Source: Winogradskyella bathintestinalis | GTDB lineage: Bacteria > Bacteroidota > Bacteroidia > Flavobacteriales > Flavobacteriaceae | Assembly: GCF_030407435.1 (NCBI RefSeq) | Contig: NZ_JASDDK010000005.1 | Coordinates: 214,384 to 278,383 of the forward strand | Direction of reading: 5' to 3' | Length of the DNA stretch: 64,000 nucleotides | Part shown: piece by piece, positions 8,701 to 17,648 of the stretch | How positions within the stretch are numbered: position 1 is the stretch's first letter | Layout of the letters: each line of letters starts with the position of its first letter | The notes under the pieces: model-generated | Told to the model about the DNA's origin: nothing | Database searches by the model: none | The model's input: only the letters and a program-made list of their open reading frames with translations | Translations under genes and position numbers: made by a program

Positions 8701-11698
8701 TGATAATTATCTATGGAATACTGGCGAAACTACGGATTCAATTACGGTTAACCCTAATATTACTACTACGTATACAGTTACTACTAATGGAACAGGTGAA
8801 TGTTCCAGTAGTGCCGATATAATAATTACCGTTATCCCAGAGATCACTGCTTATGCTGGAGAGGATCAAACGATATGTAATGGTGAAACAGTGACATTAT
8901 CTGCATCAGGTGGTTCTACATATATATGGAATACAGGAGATAACGGATCTGAACTTACAGTAAATCCAACAATTACAACGACCTACACGGTTACTGTTGA
9001 AGATGATTACGGTTATACTGATACAGATACAATCACCGTTTTTGTAAATGAAATGCCGACTATTACCACTAGTGATGATCTTTTTATAATGATTGGAGAT
9101 TCTGCTACACTTTCGGTGAATGGTGCAAATACTTTTACGTGGAATACTGGGGAAACGACTTCAGAAATTATGGTAAGTCCAGAATTTACTACAACTTATA
9201 CAGTTATCGGTGAAAGTGAGCAAGGGTGCCAAAGTTCCGCTGAAATCACAGTAACGGTAGTCGAACAAATTAATGCTAATGCAGGAGAAGATATTTCAAT
9301 TTGTATCGGAGAAAGTGTTACATTAAATGCCTCTGGAGGTATAACTTACACGTGGAATACAGGTGAAACAGGTGCCACACCAACATTAGTACCAGCTGAA
9401 ACTACAACTTACACTGTTACAGTTACTGACGGATTTGGTAATTCTGATTCAGATGATGTTACCGTGACTGTAAATCCAATCCCAACAGCTTATGCTGGTG
9501 AAGACCAAACGATCTGTCCGGGTGAATTGGTTACTTTAACAGCAACAGCAGAAGGAGGTGACTCATATTTATGGAGTACAGGTGAAACCACGGCTTCTAT
9601 CGCGGTAAATCCACTTGAAGACACGACTTATACCGTTGTAGTTTCTAATAACTTCTGTTCACATAGTGATGATGTTACAGTATTTGCTGTCCCAGCACCA
9701 GAATTAAGCCTAAGTGATAATGTTGTCATAATCAATGGAAATTCAACTACACTTGAAGTCTCAGGTGCCGATTCTTACCTTTGGAGTACAGGTGAAACTA
9801 CACCTTCTATAACTGTAAACCCAAATGAAACAACAACATACTCGGTTACAGGATACTCAGAAAATGGTTGTGAAAGCATTGCACAGGTTATTGTAACAGT
9901 AGCTCCGCAATTAGTAGCGAATGCAGGGAATGACGTTTCTATTTGTGCTGGTGAGAGTATAACTTTAAACGCTACAGGAGGCAATAATTATTTATGGAAT
10001 ACGGGTGAGACTAGTGCATCAATAGCTTTAACACCGACAACGACTACCACATATACAGTAACAGTAAGTGATAATCAAGGAAATTCAGATTCGGATACCG
10101 TAACAATAATTGTAAATGAATTACCAATTTTATCTATAAGTGAAGCTATTACCATTTTTGAAGGTGAAAGCACAGTTTTAACTGTTAATGGTACTGACAC
10201 GTACCTTTGGAACACGGGCGAAACCTCAAATGCCATTGAAGTAAGTCCGTCAGAAACAACCACTTATTCAGTCACTGGAATTTCAGCTAGTAATTGTGAA
10301 ACTTCGCAAGAAGTGACGGTTACAGTTTTACCTGAAGTGAATGCAAATGCAGGAAACGATATTTCTATTTGTGCAGGAGAAAGTATCATCTTGAACGCTA
10401 CAGGAGGCAGTAGTTATTTATGGAATACCGGTGAAACTACTGCATCAATAACTTTAGTACCAACAACAACTTCAACATACACAGTTACAGTAAGCGATGA
10501 ACAAGGCAACTCGGATTCAGATAACGTAACAGTGATTGTAAATGAATTACCAAGTATTACTGTGAGTGAAAATATAACCATTTCAATAGGAGAAAGTACA
10601 AATCTCGAGGCAAATGGTGCTGAAACGTTTATTTGGAGTACAGGCGATACAACAAATTCAATAGTTGTTAACCCCACCCAAACTACAACTTATGCAGTAT
10701 CTGGTTCTATAGGCTCTTGTAGTAGTGAACAGGCTCAAATAACAGTAACAGTACTTCCATTATTTTCGGCGTCTGCTGGCACAGATGAATATGTTTGTGA
10801 CAATCAGTCTTCTGATGTTATTTTAACTGCAAATGAAGGAGATTCTTATTTGTGGAGTACCGGAGAAACAACGCAAAGTATTGAAGTCAATCCACTATCT
10901 ACTACATCTTATACGGTAACAGTAACTCTAGAAGAGCAAGCAGCAACAGATGATGTTACAGTTTATGTTGATCCTAGCCCAAATGTAGTTGTTGCGAATG
11001 GTGAAAGTGTAGAAATATTGAATGGCGATTTTATAACACTATCAGCTTCTGGTGCCAACCATTACGAATGGAACAATGGGGCAACTCAGCCAAATATAGC
11101 TGTAAGTCCATCGATTACCACAACCTATGAAGTGAGAGGATTCATAGGAGAGTGTTATGATAATAAGCAAGTTACCGTAAACGTTTTGCAACCCGTTATT
11201 GCAGATGCCGGTGAAGATGTGCAAATTTGTTTAGATGAAATGACAACGTTAACAGCTAATGGTGGCGAAGATTATGTTTGGAGTACAGGTGAAACCACAC
11301 AGTCTATACAGGTTTCTCCGGATGAAACAACAGATTATATGGTTACAGTGTTTAACAATTTAGATTTTGACGAAGCTACAGTTAGGGTAGAAGTAGATGC
11401 CAATTGTGCTGAAGATCTACCTATCCCAACTGGAATTCAAAAAGATTTTAAATTTAATGTATTTCCTAATCCAGCCACAGATATCGTTAATATAAAGTTT
11501 TCAGGAGTACTGACAGTTTCAGATGTTAATATATTTGATGTGACTGGAAAATTAGTACATCGTACAAAAATATTGAACGAGAATATTGGAACAAGTACAA
11601 CAAAACAAATTGATATTAGTTCACTGCAATCTGGTGTTTACTTTGTGAAATTAATCGGACAAGCAAAAGATATTACCGAAAAGCTACTTGTGAGATAA
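5723..11698 (+). CDS. Secreted PL1 pectate-lyase-like protein with Ig-like repeats and T9SS domain
   Basis: This 1991-residue exported multidomain protein starts with a signal peptide (about residues 1-25). A Calx-beta-like segment follows (about 50-135). A parallel beta-helix domain of polysaccharide lyase family 1 type (about 140-595) shows GGGAYATGGRGG, a FDHTS metal-site-like motif, and the stretch RLPNTASGR with NNV that matches the PL1 catalytic arginine region. Then come a BIG2-like domain (about 604-685), 17 tandem repeats (688-1892) and a T9SS type A sorting domain from FPNPATD (about 1912) to the end. Family knowledge predicts beta-elimination of polygalacturonate or a similar uronan at the cell surface. 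The genes for UDP-uronic acid synthesis lie just downstream on the other strand. Confidence 0.82.
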   Translation: MTCPTILKKSIIILLTSMTLFSFSQQSDIYLSKNLDFISHENNIGCVASLIRSSVSDITLPLTVYYTVSGNGINEASISTGSAVIPANERYIEIPVNPINNPNSISADRQININIIPNSSYNILRGSIEIAIKDNLPLRAFPTAVGGGAYATGGRGGNIYHVTNLLDDGSEGSFRWALDQPRPATIVFDVAGIINMPNALNIGGHDLTIAAQSAPQGGVTLTYPASGRININDGNNIITRFLKVRPQFQGEVALAVKTGNGEDSFGSNLIFDHTSISYGSAGFSVTGHDTYNITFQNGLIGECNRGGLFGNSQAYFANYSYNNTFTQSMFYNISHRLPNTASGRSDIYNNVIYDWINRWTTVKANAQVNHFNNFYFKGNKTSLFYQWQNNSPKWFVNGVTNEDPSIPPRIYSAGNIAQDLFMDPNADNTQTLWIEHAYSSQTERVEPELFTDTRYAMIGYTPQIMTAVEASIAVPQDAGAYKYLNADGSFGIHRDAQDTRYVSNTINDTPEEWGTGTGTNGHHSSVDGQPYADFLTLITGNPTNTRPDNFYNPEKSEHIPEQFYDLYMSPGDTHNDIAPSGYTWMEEYLNSVDRNGTSVAIGVVGVEVEPGTANLQMSETMSLTTTFTPTDASNKTGTWSSSDEDIAIVDANGLVTPISEGVVTITFTTNDGGFTDTSQITVFYEALQASAGNDQQICEGESTTLLASGGTNYLWNTGATTASIEITPEITTTYTVTVSNDNNQSEDASVTITVKDAPIAYAGEDQSICQGESVSLTATGGTSYLWNTGETTATIEVNPEVETIYSVEVSNDECSSTDEVIIFVNEIPEITVSEDSVIMKGETITLYASGSDNYQWSTGETTTSIEVTPLVTTTYTVTTINDTGCQSNSNVTVTVIPELVINAGEDVSICNGETVTLSATGGASYTWSTGDIGPELIINPTETTTYTVTIEDAYGYTDTDEVTVFVNEAPQITVTNDLVIVNGESVVLNASGSDNYLWNTGETTDSITVNPNITTTYTVTTNGTGECSSSADIIITVIPEITAYAGEDQTICNGETVTLSASGGSTYIWNTGDNGSELTVNPTITTTYTVTVEDDYGYTDTDTITVFVNEMPTITTSDDLFIMIGDSATLSVNGANTFTWNTGETTSEIMVSPEFTTTYTVIGESEQGCQSSAEITVTVVEQINANAGEDISICIGESVTLNASGGITYTWNTGETGATPTLVPAETTTYTVTVTDGFGNSDSDDVTVTVNPIPTAYAGEDQTICPGELVTLTATAEGGDSYLWSTGETTASIAVNPLEDTTYTVVVSNNFCSHSDDVTVFAVPAPELSLSDNVVIINGNSTTLEVSGADSYLWSTGETTPSITVNPNETTTYSVTGYSENGCESIAQVIVTVAPQLVANAGNDVSICAGESITLNATGGNNYLWNTGETSASIALTPTTTTTYTVTVSDNQGNSDSDTVTIIVNELPILSISEAITIFEGESTVLTVNGTDTYLWNTGETSNAIEVSPSETTTYSVTGISASNCETSQEVTVTVLPEVNANAGNDISICAGESIILNATGGSSYLWNTGETTASITLVPTTTSTYTVTVSDEQGNSDSDNVTVIVNELPSITVSENITISIGESTNLEANGAETFIWSTGDTTNSIVVNPTQTTTYAVSGSIGSCSSEQAQITVTVLPLFSASAGTDEYVCDNQSSDVILTANEGDSYLWSTGETTQSIEVNPLSTTSYTVTVTLEEQAATDDVTVYVDPSPNVVVANGESVEILNGDFITLSASGANHYEWNNGATQPNIAVSPSITTTYEVRGFIGECYDNKQVTVNVLQPVIADAGEDVQICLDEMTTLTANGGEDYVWSTGETTQSIQVSPDETTDYMVTVFNNLDFDEATVRVEVDANCAEDLPIPTGIQKDFKFNVFPNPATDIVNIKFSGVLTVSDVNIFDVTGKLVHRTKILNENIGTSTTKQIDISSLQSGVYFVKLIGQAKDITEKLLVR
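7784..11398 (+). repeat. 17 tandem Ig/PKD-like repeats of about 71 codons
   Basis: The translated region contains 17 units, each with a core W[NS]TGxTxxSIxVxPxxTTTYTV. Two alternating classes are visible. Type A starts AGEDxxICxGE with a cysteine, and type B starts ITVSxxxxIxxGE and carries its cysteine later. The order is A A B A B A B A A B A B A B A B A. Units 2 and 9 share an extra cysteine and form a sub-class. Such repeats extend enzymes from the cell surface or bind sugars; which applies here is not known. Confidence 0.85.
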
Positions 11699-11715
11699 CC
11701 AACGAATAAAATAAT

Positions 11716-11751
11716 AAAAAAGCACCAAAATCAACTTTTGGTGCTTTTTTT
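11716..11751. terminator. Bidirectional intrinsic terminator
   Basis: A 10-base GC-containing stem (AGCACCAAAA / TTTTGGTGCT) with a 5-base loop is flanked by A and T runs that extend the pairing. It lies between the PL1 gene stop and the convergent ugd stop, so it can end both transcripts. Confidence 0.92.
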
Positions 11752-11769
11752 ATATGATAAGGTTTAGCG

Positions 11770-13149
11770 TTATTTACCGATTGAAGAATATTCAAAACCA
11801 ATCTTAGTCACTTCTTCTTTATCCAGGATATTTCTGCCATCAAAGATAAATGCAGGTTTTTTCATATTATCATAAATTTTTTGCCAATCGTAGCTTTTAA
11901 ATTCATCCCATTCTGTCATTATGGCGATAGCATGAGCATCCTTAGAAACTTCGTATGGATCGTTATAGGATTTTACTAAATCATTGTTTTCCGCTTCAGA
12001 TCTTGTATTGAGATAATTAAGATCGGCCTGGATTTTTTCACTGGTTACTTTCGGATCATAAACAGCAATATTAGCTTGTTCATTTAATAAGTGATCTGCC
12101 ACATAGATTGCTGCCGATTCTCTGGTATCATTAGTATCCTTTTTAAATGCCCAACCTAACATTGCAATCTTTTTACCAGATACAGTGTTATATAGAGTAC
12201 TTATTAAATTGTCTGAAAAACGTCTCTTTTGATGATCGTTTAAAATAATGACTTGTTCCCAATAATCAGCAACGGCATTTAAACCATAACTTCTTGCAAT
12301 ATAAACAAGGTTTAAAATGTCCTTTTGAAAACAGGAACCTCCAAAACCAATAGAAGCATTTAAAAATTTCGGACCAATTCTTGAATCCATGCCTATAGCT
12401 TTTGCAACTTCATTTACATCTGCCTCCGTATGCTCACATAACTCTGAAATTGCATTTATGGAAGAAATTCGTTGTGCTAAAAATGCATTAGCAGTTAATT
12501 TAGATAATTCTGAGGACCATACATTAGTTCTCAAAATTCTGTCTTGAGACACCCAACTTCCATAAATATTTGCTAAACTTTCAATAGCATCTTCAGATTC
12601 ACCACCAATTAAAACGCGATCTGGATGTAACAAATCTTGTACTGCGGTTCCTTCTGCTAAAAATTCTGGATTAGATAAGATATCGAATTTAACATCGCTG
12701 CCAGTATTGTGTAAAATACTCTTTATGGCTTGAGCTGTTCTAACGGGTAAAGTCGATTTTTCAACTACAATCTTGTCGGTAGTCGCCACTTCTGCAATAT
12801 TTCTAGCACATAATTCTACATACTTTAAATCGGCAGCCATACCTTTTCCTTTACCATACGTTTTAGTCGGTGTATTGACAGATATAAAAATCATTTCAGA
12901 TTCCTTAATTGTTTTATCAATTTCTGTAGAAAAGAATAAATTTTTTCCTCTAGTTTCTTCTACAATTTCAGCTAAACCCGGTTCGTATATTGGTAATTTT
13001 GAGACGTCATTGTCATTCCAAGCTGCAATACGTTCTGCATTTATATCTACGATTGTAACTTTTACATTAGGATTCTTTTTTGCGATAACAGCCATCGTAG
13101 GTCCTCCTACGTAACCAGCTCCAATACAACAAATATTTGTGATTTTCAT
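11770..13149 (-). CDS. ugd: UDP-glucose 6-dehydrogenase
   Basis: This 459-residue cytoplasmic enzyme oxidises UDP-glucose to UDP-glucuronate with two NAD. The N-terminal Rossmann motif GAGYVGGP starts near residue 9. YEPGL near 55, the lysine-containing [13 protein letters not shown] helix in the middle domain and the catalytic cysteine in [10 protein letters not shown] (about residue 272) are all present. The length and GGPTMAVIA resemble the longer UGDH type also found in animals rather than the 390-residue bacterial type. It is followed after 155 bases upstream by the epimerase gene on the same strand, which uses its product. Confidence 0.93.
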   Translation of the reverse strand: MKITNICCIGAGYVGGPTMAVIAKKNPNVKVTIVDINAERIAAWNDNDVSKLPIYEPGLAEIVEETRGKNLFFSTEIDKTIKESEMIFISVNTPTKTYGKGKGMAADLKYVELCARNIAEVATTDKIVVEKSTLPVRTAQAIKSILHNTGSDVKFDILSNPEFLAEGTAVQDLLHPDRVLIGGESEDAIESLANIYGSWVSQDRILRTNVWSSELSKLTANAFLAQRISSINAISELCEHTEADVNEVAKAIGMDSRIGPKFLNASIGFGGSCFQKDILNLVYIARSYGLNAVADYWEQVIILNDHQKRRFSDNLISTLYNTVSGKKIAMLGWAFKKDTNDTRESAAIYVADHLLNEQANIAVYDPKVTSEKIQADLNYLNTRSEAENNDLVKSYNDPYEVSKDAHAIAIMTEWDEFKSYDWQKIYDNMKKPAFIFDGRNILDKEEVTKIGFEYSSIGK

Positions 13150-13304
13150 GTTTTTAATTTTATAGTGATTTGAGTCAAAAATTTAAAATTTGCACAAATT
13201 TGACTTAAATAATCTAATTGAGATAATTAATTATATAAATAACCTCTTTTTACGATAAATTTCATATTCAGACATAAAAAGAGACTTTTCTTTAGTATTA
13301 AGAG

Positions 13305-14324
13305 TTAGTTATAATAGTTTTTAAACCAGTCGATAAAAGATTTGACACCATGTTTTATAGTCGTATTCGGACTATAATTATAATCCTTTATAAGTTCGTC
13401 AACATCTGCCCAAGTACGTTCTACATCTCCTGGCTGCATTTCCATCATATTCTTTTTAGCTTCCTTACCTAAGTTGACTTCAATTTCTTTTATAAAATCT
13501 AATAATTTTACGGAGTTGTTATTTCCAATGTTATAAACTTTATATAAGTTATTAGATGCAATTCTTTCTGTAGATGATTTTTCAATGATTCTAACGACAC
13601 CTTCTACAATATCATCTATATACGTAAAATCACGTTCCATTTTCCCATGGTTAAATACTTTTATTGGTCGATCATTCACTATGGCATCAGTAAACAAAAA
13701 CATAGCCATATCTGGTCTTCCCCATGGACCGTAAACAGTAAAAAATCGTAAACCTGTGGTTGGAATTTTAAACAAATGGCTATAAGTGTGTGCCATAAGT
13801 TCATTACTTTTTTTGGTTGCAGCATAGAGACTTATAGGATGATCTACATTATCATCTGTAGAAAATGGAATTTTTTTGTTCATGCCATAAACGCTAGAGC
13901 TACTGGCATACACCAAGTGTTTAATAGTATTGTTTCTACAGCATTCTAAAATATTAAGAAATCCAACTAAATTTGAATCAACATAAGCCTCAGGATTTTC
14001 TAAACTATATCGCACTCCAGCTTGGGCAGCTAAATTACATACTATGTCAAACTTTTCTTGTTCAAATAACTTTGGAAGTGATTCTCGATCTTCGAGATTC
14101 ATTCGTATAAACGAAAAATTACCGTTGGTATCAGCACACTTTTTATTAAATATACTAGCATTTTCTTTAGCGATTCCTAATTCTTTTAATCTTGAAAATT
14201 TAAGATTCACGTCATAATAATCATTTATATTATCTAGACCCACAACTTGATGACCTTTTGATAATAAAACTTTGGACGTGTAAAACCCAATAAAACCAGC
14301 TGCACCAGTCACTAATATTTTCAT
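13305..14324 (-). CDS. UDP-glucuronate 4-epimerase-like SDR protein
   Basis: This 339-residue extended short-chain dehydrogenase begins with TGAAGFIGF (NAD binding). It has the catalytic YAATK near residue 168 and a serine-rich ASSSSVYG strand. The LDNINDYYDVNLKFSRL segment and overall length fit the UDP-glucuronate 4-epimerase group, which makes UDP-galacturonate. It precedes ugd in the same orientation, so the pair could convert UDP-glucose to UDP-galacturonate for surface glycan assembly. A different NDP-sugar substrate is possible; sequence alone does not settle epimerase specificity. Confidence 0.85.
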   Translation of the reverse strand: MKILVTGAAGFIGFYTSKVLLSKGHQVVGLDNINDYYDVNLKFSRLKELGIAKENASIFNKKCADTNGNFSFIRMNLEDRESLPKLFEQEKFDIVCNLAAQAGVRYSLENPEAYVDSNLVGFLNILECCRNNTIKHLVYASSSSVYGMNKKIPFSTDDNVDHPISLYAATKKSNELMAHTYSHLFKIPTTGLRFFTVYGPWGRPDMAMFLFTDAIVNDRPIKVFNHGKMERDFTYIDDIVEGVVRIIEKSSTERIASNNLYKVYNIGNNNSVKLLDFIKEIEVNLGKEAKKNMMEMQPGDVERTWADVDELIKDYNYSPNTTIKHGVKSFIDWFKNYYN

Positions 14325-14500
14325 GTGTTTATATTTAATTCTTTAGGAAACTTACCTGTTGTTCAAATGGGATCATCATATTGACATGATCGTTTGAACA
14401 TTTGTGTTTCACTTTAAATGATTTATTTTTTGAAAATTATTTCCAAATATGAACAATTAGATTTTAATTTCTAAATTCTTGCTTATCTAATTTTATATAA

Positions 14501-14878
14501 CTAGCTGTTTGTATATTTTATATCTAAGAGTGTAGCTAAGGAATCGCAATTTTTAATCTTAAGTTTCAATTCTTGTTCCTTATAACTGTTCTCTATAAAA
14601 TAGTTATTGCACGAATCTTTTTTAGTTTCGGTTAGTGAAAAATCAACATCACCAAATTTCACCAAATTCCTCACCGTTGACGAATCTATAGCGTGTTCTA
14701 TTATAAATAAAGAAGCTTTTTCTGAATAATGTATGGGTTTAGAACTGATATTTTTTGTTGTTCTGGCATTAGGACCATAATCACAAGAGGCATCTTTTCC
14801 ATTAAGAAAAAACATAAGAAGTACTAGCCCAATAGCAAAGCCACCAAGATAGTAGCCTAAACGATGTATAAATTTCAT
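14501..14878 (-). CDS. Small membrane-anchored protein, DUF4258-like
   Basis: This 125-residue protein has one N-terminal transmembrane helix (about residues 8-26, with GGFAIGLVLLMFF). The soluble part probably faces the periplasm and contains CDYGPNART and VKFGDVDFS. I recall similar proteins in many Flavobacteriaceae annotated as DUF4258. It lies 2 bases after the alanine dehydrogenase stop in the same direction, so the two are almost certainly co-transcribed. No catalytic motif is seen and its function is unknown. Confidence 0.75.
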   Translation of the reverse strand: MKFIHRLGYYLGGFAIGLVLLMFFLNGKDASCDYGPNARTTKNISSKPIHYSEKASLFIIEHAIDSSTVRNLVKFGDVDFSLTETKKDSCNNYFIENSYKEQELKLKIKNCDSLATLLDIKYTNS

Positions 14879-14880
14879 AT

Positions 14881-16080
14881 TTAGAAAATCAATAGATTGG
14901 CATCACTATATTCTAAACCAAACCATTCTGCAACTGATTTGTTGGTTAAAATGCCGTGGTAAAAATACAACCCATTTTTTAAACCGCGATCAAATCGAAG
15001 TGCATTTTCTATTCCACCATAATCTCCAATTTCTAAAAGGTAGGGAGTACAGAAATTACTGATGGATACTGAAGCCGTTCTCGAGTAGCGTGCGGGAATA
15101 TTGGGTACGCAGTAATGTGTTACTCCGTTATACTCAAAAGTAGGTTTGTCATGCGTAGTCACTTCACTAGTTTCAAAACAGCCTCCCATATCAATACTTA
15201 CATCGATTATAACCGAACCAGATTTCATATGGCTCATCATGCTTTCGGTAACCACAATAGGAGCGCGATTGGTTCCTCTAACGGCGCCAATAGCTACGTC
15301 GCAACGTTTTAAAGCTTTTAAAAGGTTTTTTGGTTGCATGGTAGACGTGTAAATTGTGCGCCCTAAATTATTTTGAAGACGACGCAACTTAGTAATGGAA
15401 CTATCGAAAACTTTAATATTAGCGCCCAAACCAATAGCAGAACGTGCGGCAAATTCGCCAACGGTACCAGCGCCTAAAATAACAACTTCCGTTGGAGGCA
15501 CACCATTAATATTCCCCATCATTAAACCGTTACCACCATTAACATTAGATAGCAATTCTGAAGCAATTAAAATGGAAGCCGTTCCAGCAATTTCACTTAA
15601 TGAACTCACTGCGGGATAGGCTCCGTCATCGTCCTTTATATACTCGAAGGCTAAAGCGGTAATTCGTTTTTTTGCTAATGCTTCAAAATAAGATTTGTCT
15701 TGGGTTTTTATTTGAAGCGCAGAAATTAAAAGCGTCTGCGGATTAATTAATTTTATTTCATCTAAAGATGGGGGCTCTACTTTTAAAATAATAGGGCAGG
15801 AGTACACCTTTTCAGTATCTCTGGTGACTTCTGCCCCAGCTTCGCTATAATTTTTATCTTTAAAATTAGCACCTTCGCCGGCACCAGATTCAAATAATAC
15901 CCGATGGCCGTTAGCTGTTAATGCCGATACGGCATCTGGTGTTAAGCACACTCGACGTTCTTGAAAATGAGCTTCTTTAGGAATTCCTATAAAAAGATCT
16001 CCTTTTTGTTTTAGAATTTCTAAAGTTTCTTCTTGCGGTAATAATTGGGCTTTGGTAAATGGTGATAAGGATATACTCAT
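14881..16080 (-). CDS. ald: Alanine dehydrogenase / PNT family
   Basis: This 399-residue enzyme catalyses reversible NAD-dependent deamination of L-alanine to pyruvate. It shows the family N-terminus IGIPKEAHFQERRVCLTPD and a GHRVLFESGAGEGANF strand. The LKVEPP substrate-site lysine region and the NAD-binding loop VVILGAGTVGEFAAR near residue 197 are also present. The family is usually about 370 residues; this copy carries a roughly 28-residue N-terminal extension typical of the Bacteroidota version. It is the first gene of a two-gene unit with the DUF4258-like protein. Confidence 0.88.
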   Translation of the reverse strand: MSISLSPFTKAQLLPQEETLEILKQKGDLFIGIPKEAHFQERRVCLTPDAVSALTANGHRVLFESGAGEGANFKDKNYSEAGAEVTRDTEKVYSCPIILKVEPPSLDEIKLINPQTLLISALQIKTQDKSYFEALAKKRITALAFEYIKDDDGAYPAVSSLSEIAGTASILIASELLSNVNGGNGLMMGNINGVPPTEVVILGAGTVGEFAARSAIGLGANIKVFDSSITKLRRLQNNLGRTIYTSTMQPKNLLKALKRCDVAIGAVRGTNRAPIVVTESMMSHMKSGSVIIDVSIDMGGCFETSEVTTHDKPTFEYNGVTHYCVPNIPARYSRTASVSISNFCTPYLLEIGDYGGIENALRFDRGLKNGLYFYHGILTNKSVAEWFGLEYSDANLLIF

Positions 16081-16191
16081 TTGAAGTTGGTGACTTTAGT
16101 TGACCATTGCAATATAGCGAATTAGGCCATAACAATGTTAAATTTATCTAACTTCAAATTACGAATAAATAATAAATACTGAGTGGTCAAT

Positions 16192-16746
16192 CTAAAAATA
16201 CTGCGTAATCTTACCCCAAAGACCTTTGGGTTTAATTTTAAACTCTTCTTCGAGTTCTTCAAGCGTTTTATCAGCATTGTTAATCTTATTGAACATTTTT
16301 GCTCTGATAAGATAAATAGAGGGAAAAACGAGAGCCATAATTGGTAGTAACCAAATTATATCTGCTACATCTAAATATCTAGCATCAAAATTTAGCGCAA
16401 CAACACATTGATAAGAGAACATAGTAATAGGCACTAGTAGCGCATGATACCACCAATGGCGACAAGTAAAGAACCAAATCAATGACAATAATAAAGGAAT
16501 AACCTTCATAGCAAGTACCCACATTGCAACATTTGCACTGCCATATTCAGAACTTCTATAAGTCCCAAAAATGGTTTCCCATTCTTGGCTATCTGGGACA
16601 TACTCATATAAATAAAATACAAAGGGAGTAGCCGCTACTAATGTTGCAACGATACTCCCAATGAAAATCTTTTTATTGTAAGACTTTTTATCCTGCTGGT
16701 GGTATTTTAAGTTTTCTTTTGTCAACTTGGCTTGTAGTTTGTCCAT
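16192..16746 (-). CDS. Conserved membrane protein of unknown function
   Basis: This 184-residue protein has a charged N-terminus and about four hydrophobic segments (near residues 28-48, 72-92, 96-116 and 128-148). An acidic C-terminal tail follows. No known family is recognised. The proposed ATG overlaps the end of a small exported-peptide ORF (16688-16834) by 59 bases in another frame, and no later Met is available before the second membrane segment. This suggests translational coupling if both are real. Confidence 0.65.
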   Translation of the reverse strand: MDKLQAKLTKENLKYHQQDKKSYNKKIFIGSIVATLVAATPFVFYLYEYVPDSQEWETIFGTYRSSEYGSANVAMWVLAMKVIPLLLSLIWFFTCRHWWYHALLVPITMFSYQCVVALNFDARYLDVADIIWLLPIMALVFPSIYLIRAKMFNKINNADKTLEELEEEFKIKPKGLWGKITQYF

Positions 16747-16834
16747 CTAGGTCAATAATGTTTGTAGCTTGTACAGTGAATAACATGCCTCCAAAAATAG
16801 CGATTGCTAGTAAGAGATTTTTTTTAGTTTTCAT
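16688..16834 (-). CDS. Putative 48-residue exported peptide
   Basis: An ATG at 16832-16834 opens a 48-codon frame starting MKTKKNLLLAIAIFGGMLF, a textbook Sec signal peptide with a likely cleavage after VQA (residue 23). The mature part would be about 25 residues, polar, ending KLKIPPAG. It overlaps the following membrane protein gene by 59 bases out of frame. The signal-peptide shape argues it is translated, but its short length and the overlap leave doubt. No function is assigned. Confidence 0.55.
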   Translation of the reverse strand: MKTKKNLLLAIAIFGGMLFTVQATNIIDLDGQTTSQVDKRKLKIPPAG

Positions 16835-17013
16835 AATTTAAGGGATTTTAGTTAATTAATACTTCAAATTTAAGAGCATTAATAAACTCTTTCAAATCAG
16901 AAATTGTTAAAATCAAATAAATTGAGAACTTTATTTACGGTTTTTCCGTAATACTAGTTAATTTTTGTAGGAATAATAATAATATTTTGTTTAAAATCTC
17001 ACTGTTTTTTGGC

Positions 17014-17454
17014 TTATTTCTCGGCTAAATGATTGGTGTTTATGGTTAATTTGAGGTTTCTTTTTTGATTTTCCAAAGTAGTAATGGTAATTGTTTCTAT
17101 ATTTTCTGGAATCAGTTCTTCAATGCGTTCTGGCCATTCCATAAATAACCAATTATTACTGTTTAAATAATCTTCTATTCCAAAACCATAAGCTTCTTCT
17201 ACGGATTCTATCCTATAAAAATCAAAATGAAAAACCTTATCACTAGGTAAATTATATTCATTTACTATGGAAAATGTTGGACTGGTGGCAACATCATCGC
17301 TTTGCATTACCTTTAGCAATGCATTGATAAATGTAGTTTTACCAGAGCCCATATCACCCTTAAAAAGTACGGTTTTAGAGTCTAAATGTTTGAAAACACT
17401 AGCTGCTATCTTATCAATATCAACTATGTGATACGTATATTCTATTGTTTTCAT
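17014..17454 (-). CDS. tsaE: tRNA threonylcarbamoyladenosine biosynthesis ATPase TsaE
   Basis: This 146-residue P-loop protein has Walker A FKGDMGSGKTTF near residues 32-43, TSPTF (about 58-62) and HFDFYRIES. These are the hallmarks of TsaE, which works with TsaB and TsaD to add the t6A modification at A37 of ANN-decoding tRNAs. Length fits the family. It is followed downstream on the same strand by nothing close, and porX lies 194 bases upstream in the same direction. Confidence 0.93.
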   Translation of the reverse strand: MKTIEYTYHIVDIDKIAASVFKHLDSKTVLFKGDMGSGKTTFINALLKVMQSDDVATSPTFSIVNEYNLPSDKVFHFDFYRIESVEEAYGFGIEDYLNSNNWLFMEWPERIEELIPENIETITITTLENQKRNLKLTINTNHLAEK

Positions 17455-17648
17455 TTTTTTTTCTTGAAATTCAAGTTTACAAGATTAAATAAAATAATTT
17501 GAATAACCAAAGCAAAAGCGCATTTCGTCGATTATTTGTGCGTTTTATGGATTTGAATTAATATGTAAGTCGCGTTTTTAAAGAAAATAACTGATAATAA
17601 ATTCTTTGAGGTATTGATTTTTTGGACATTAAATAATTTTATAGCCAC

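Noticed and set aside
9775..10677. Antisense ORFs within the repeat region
   Set aside because: They mirror the codon pattern of the plus-strand repeats and give valine- and serine-rich products with no family features.
7784..11398. CRISPR-like or noncoding tandem repeat
   Set aside because: The periodicity is about 213 bases and is explained by protein repeats in one open frame; there are no short exact repeats with spacers.
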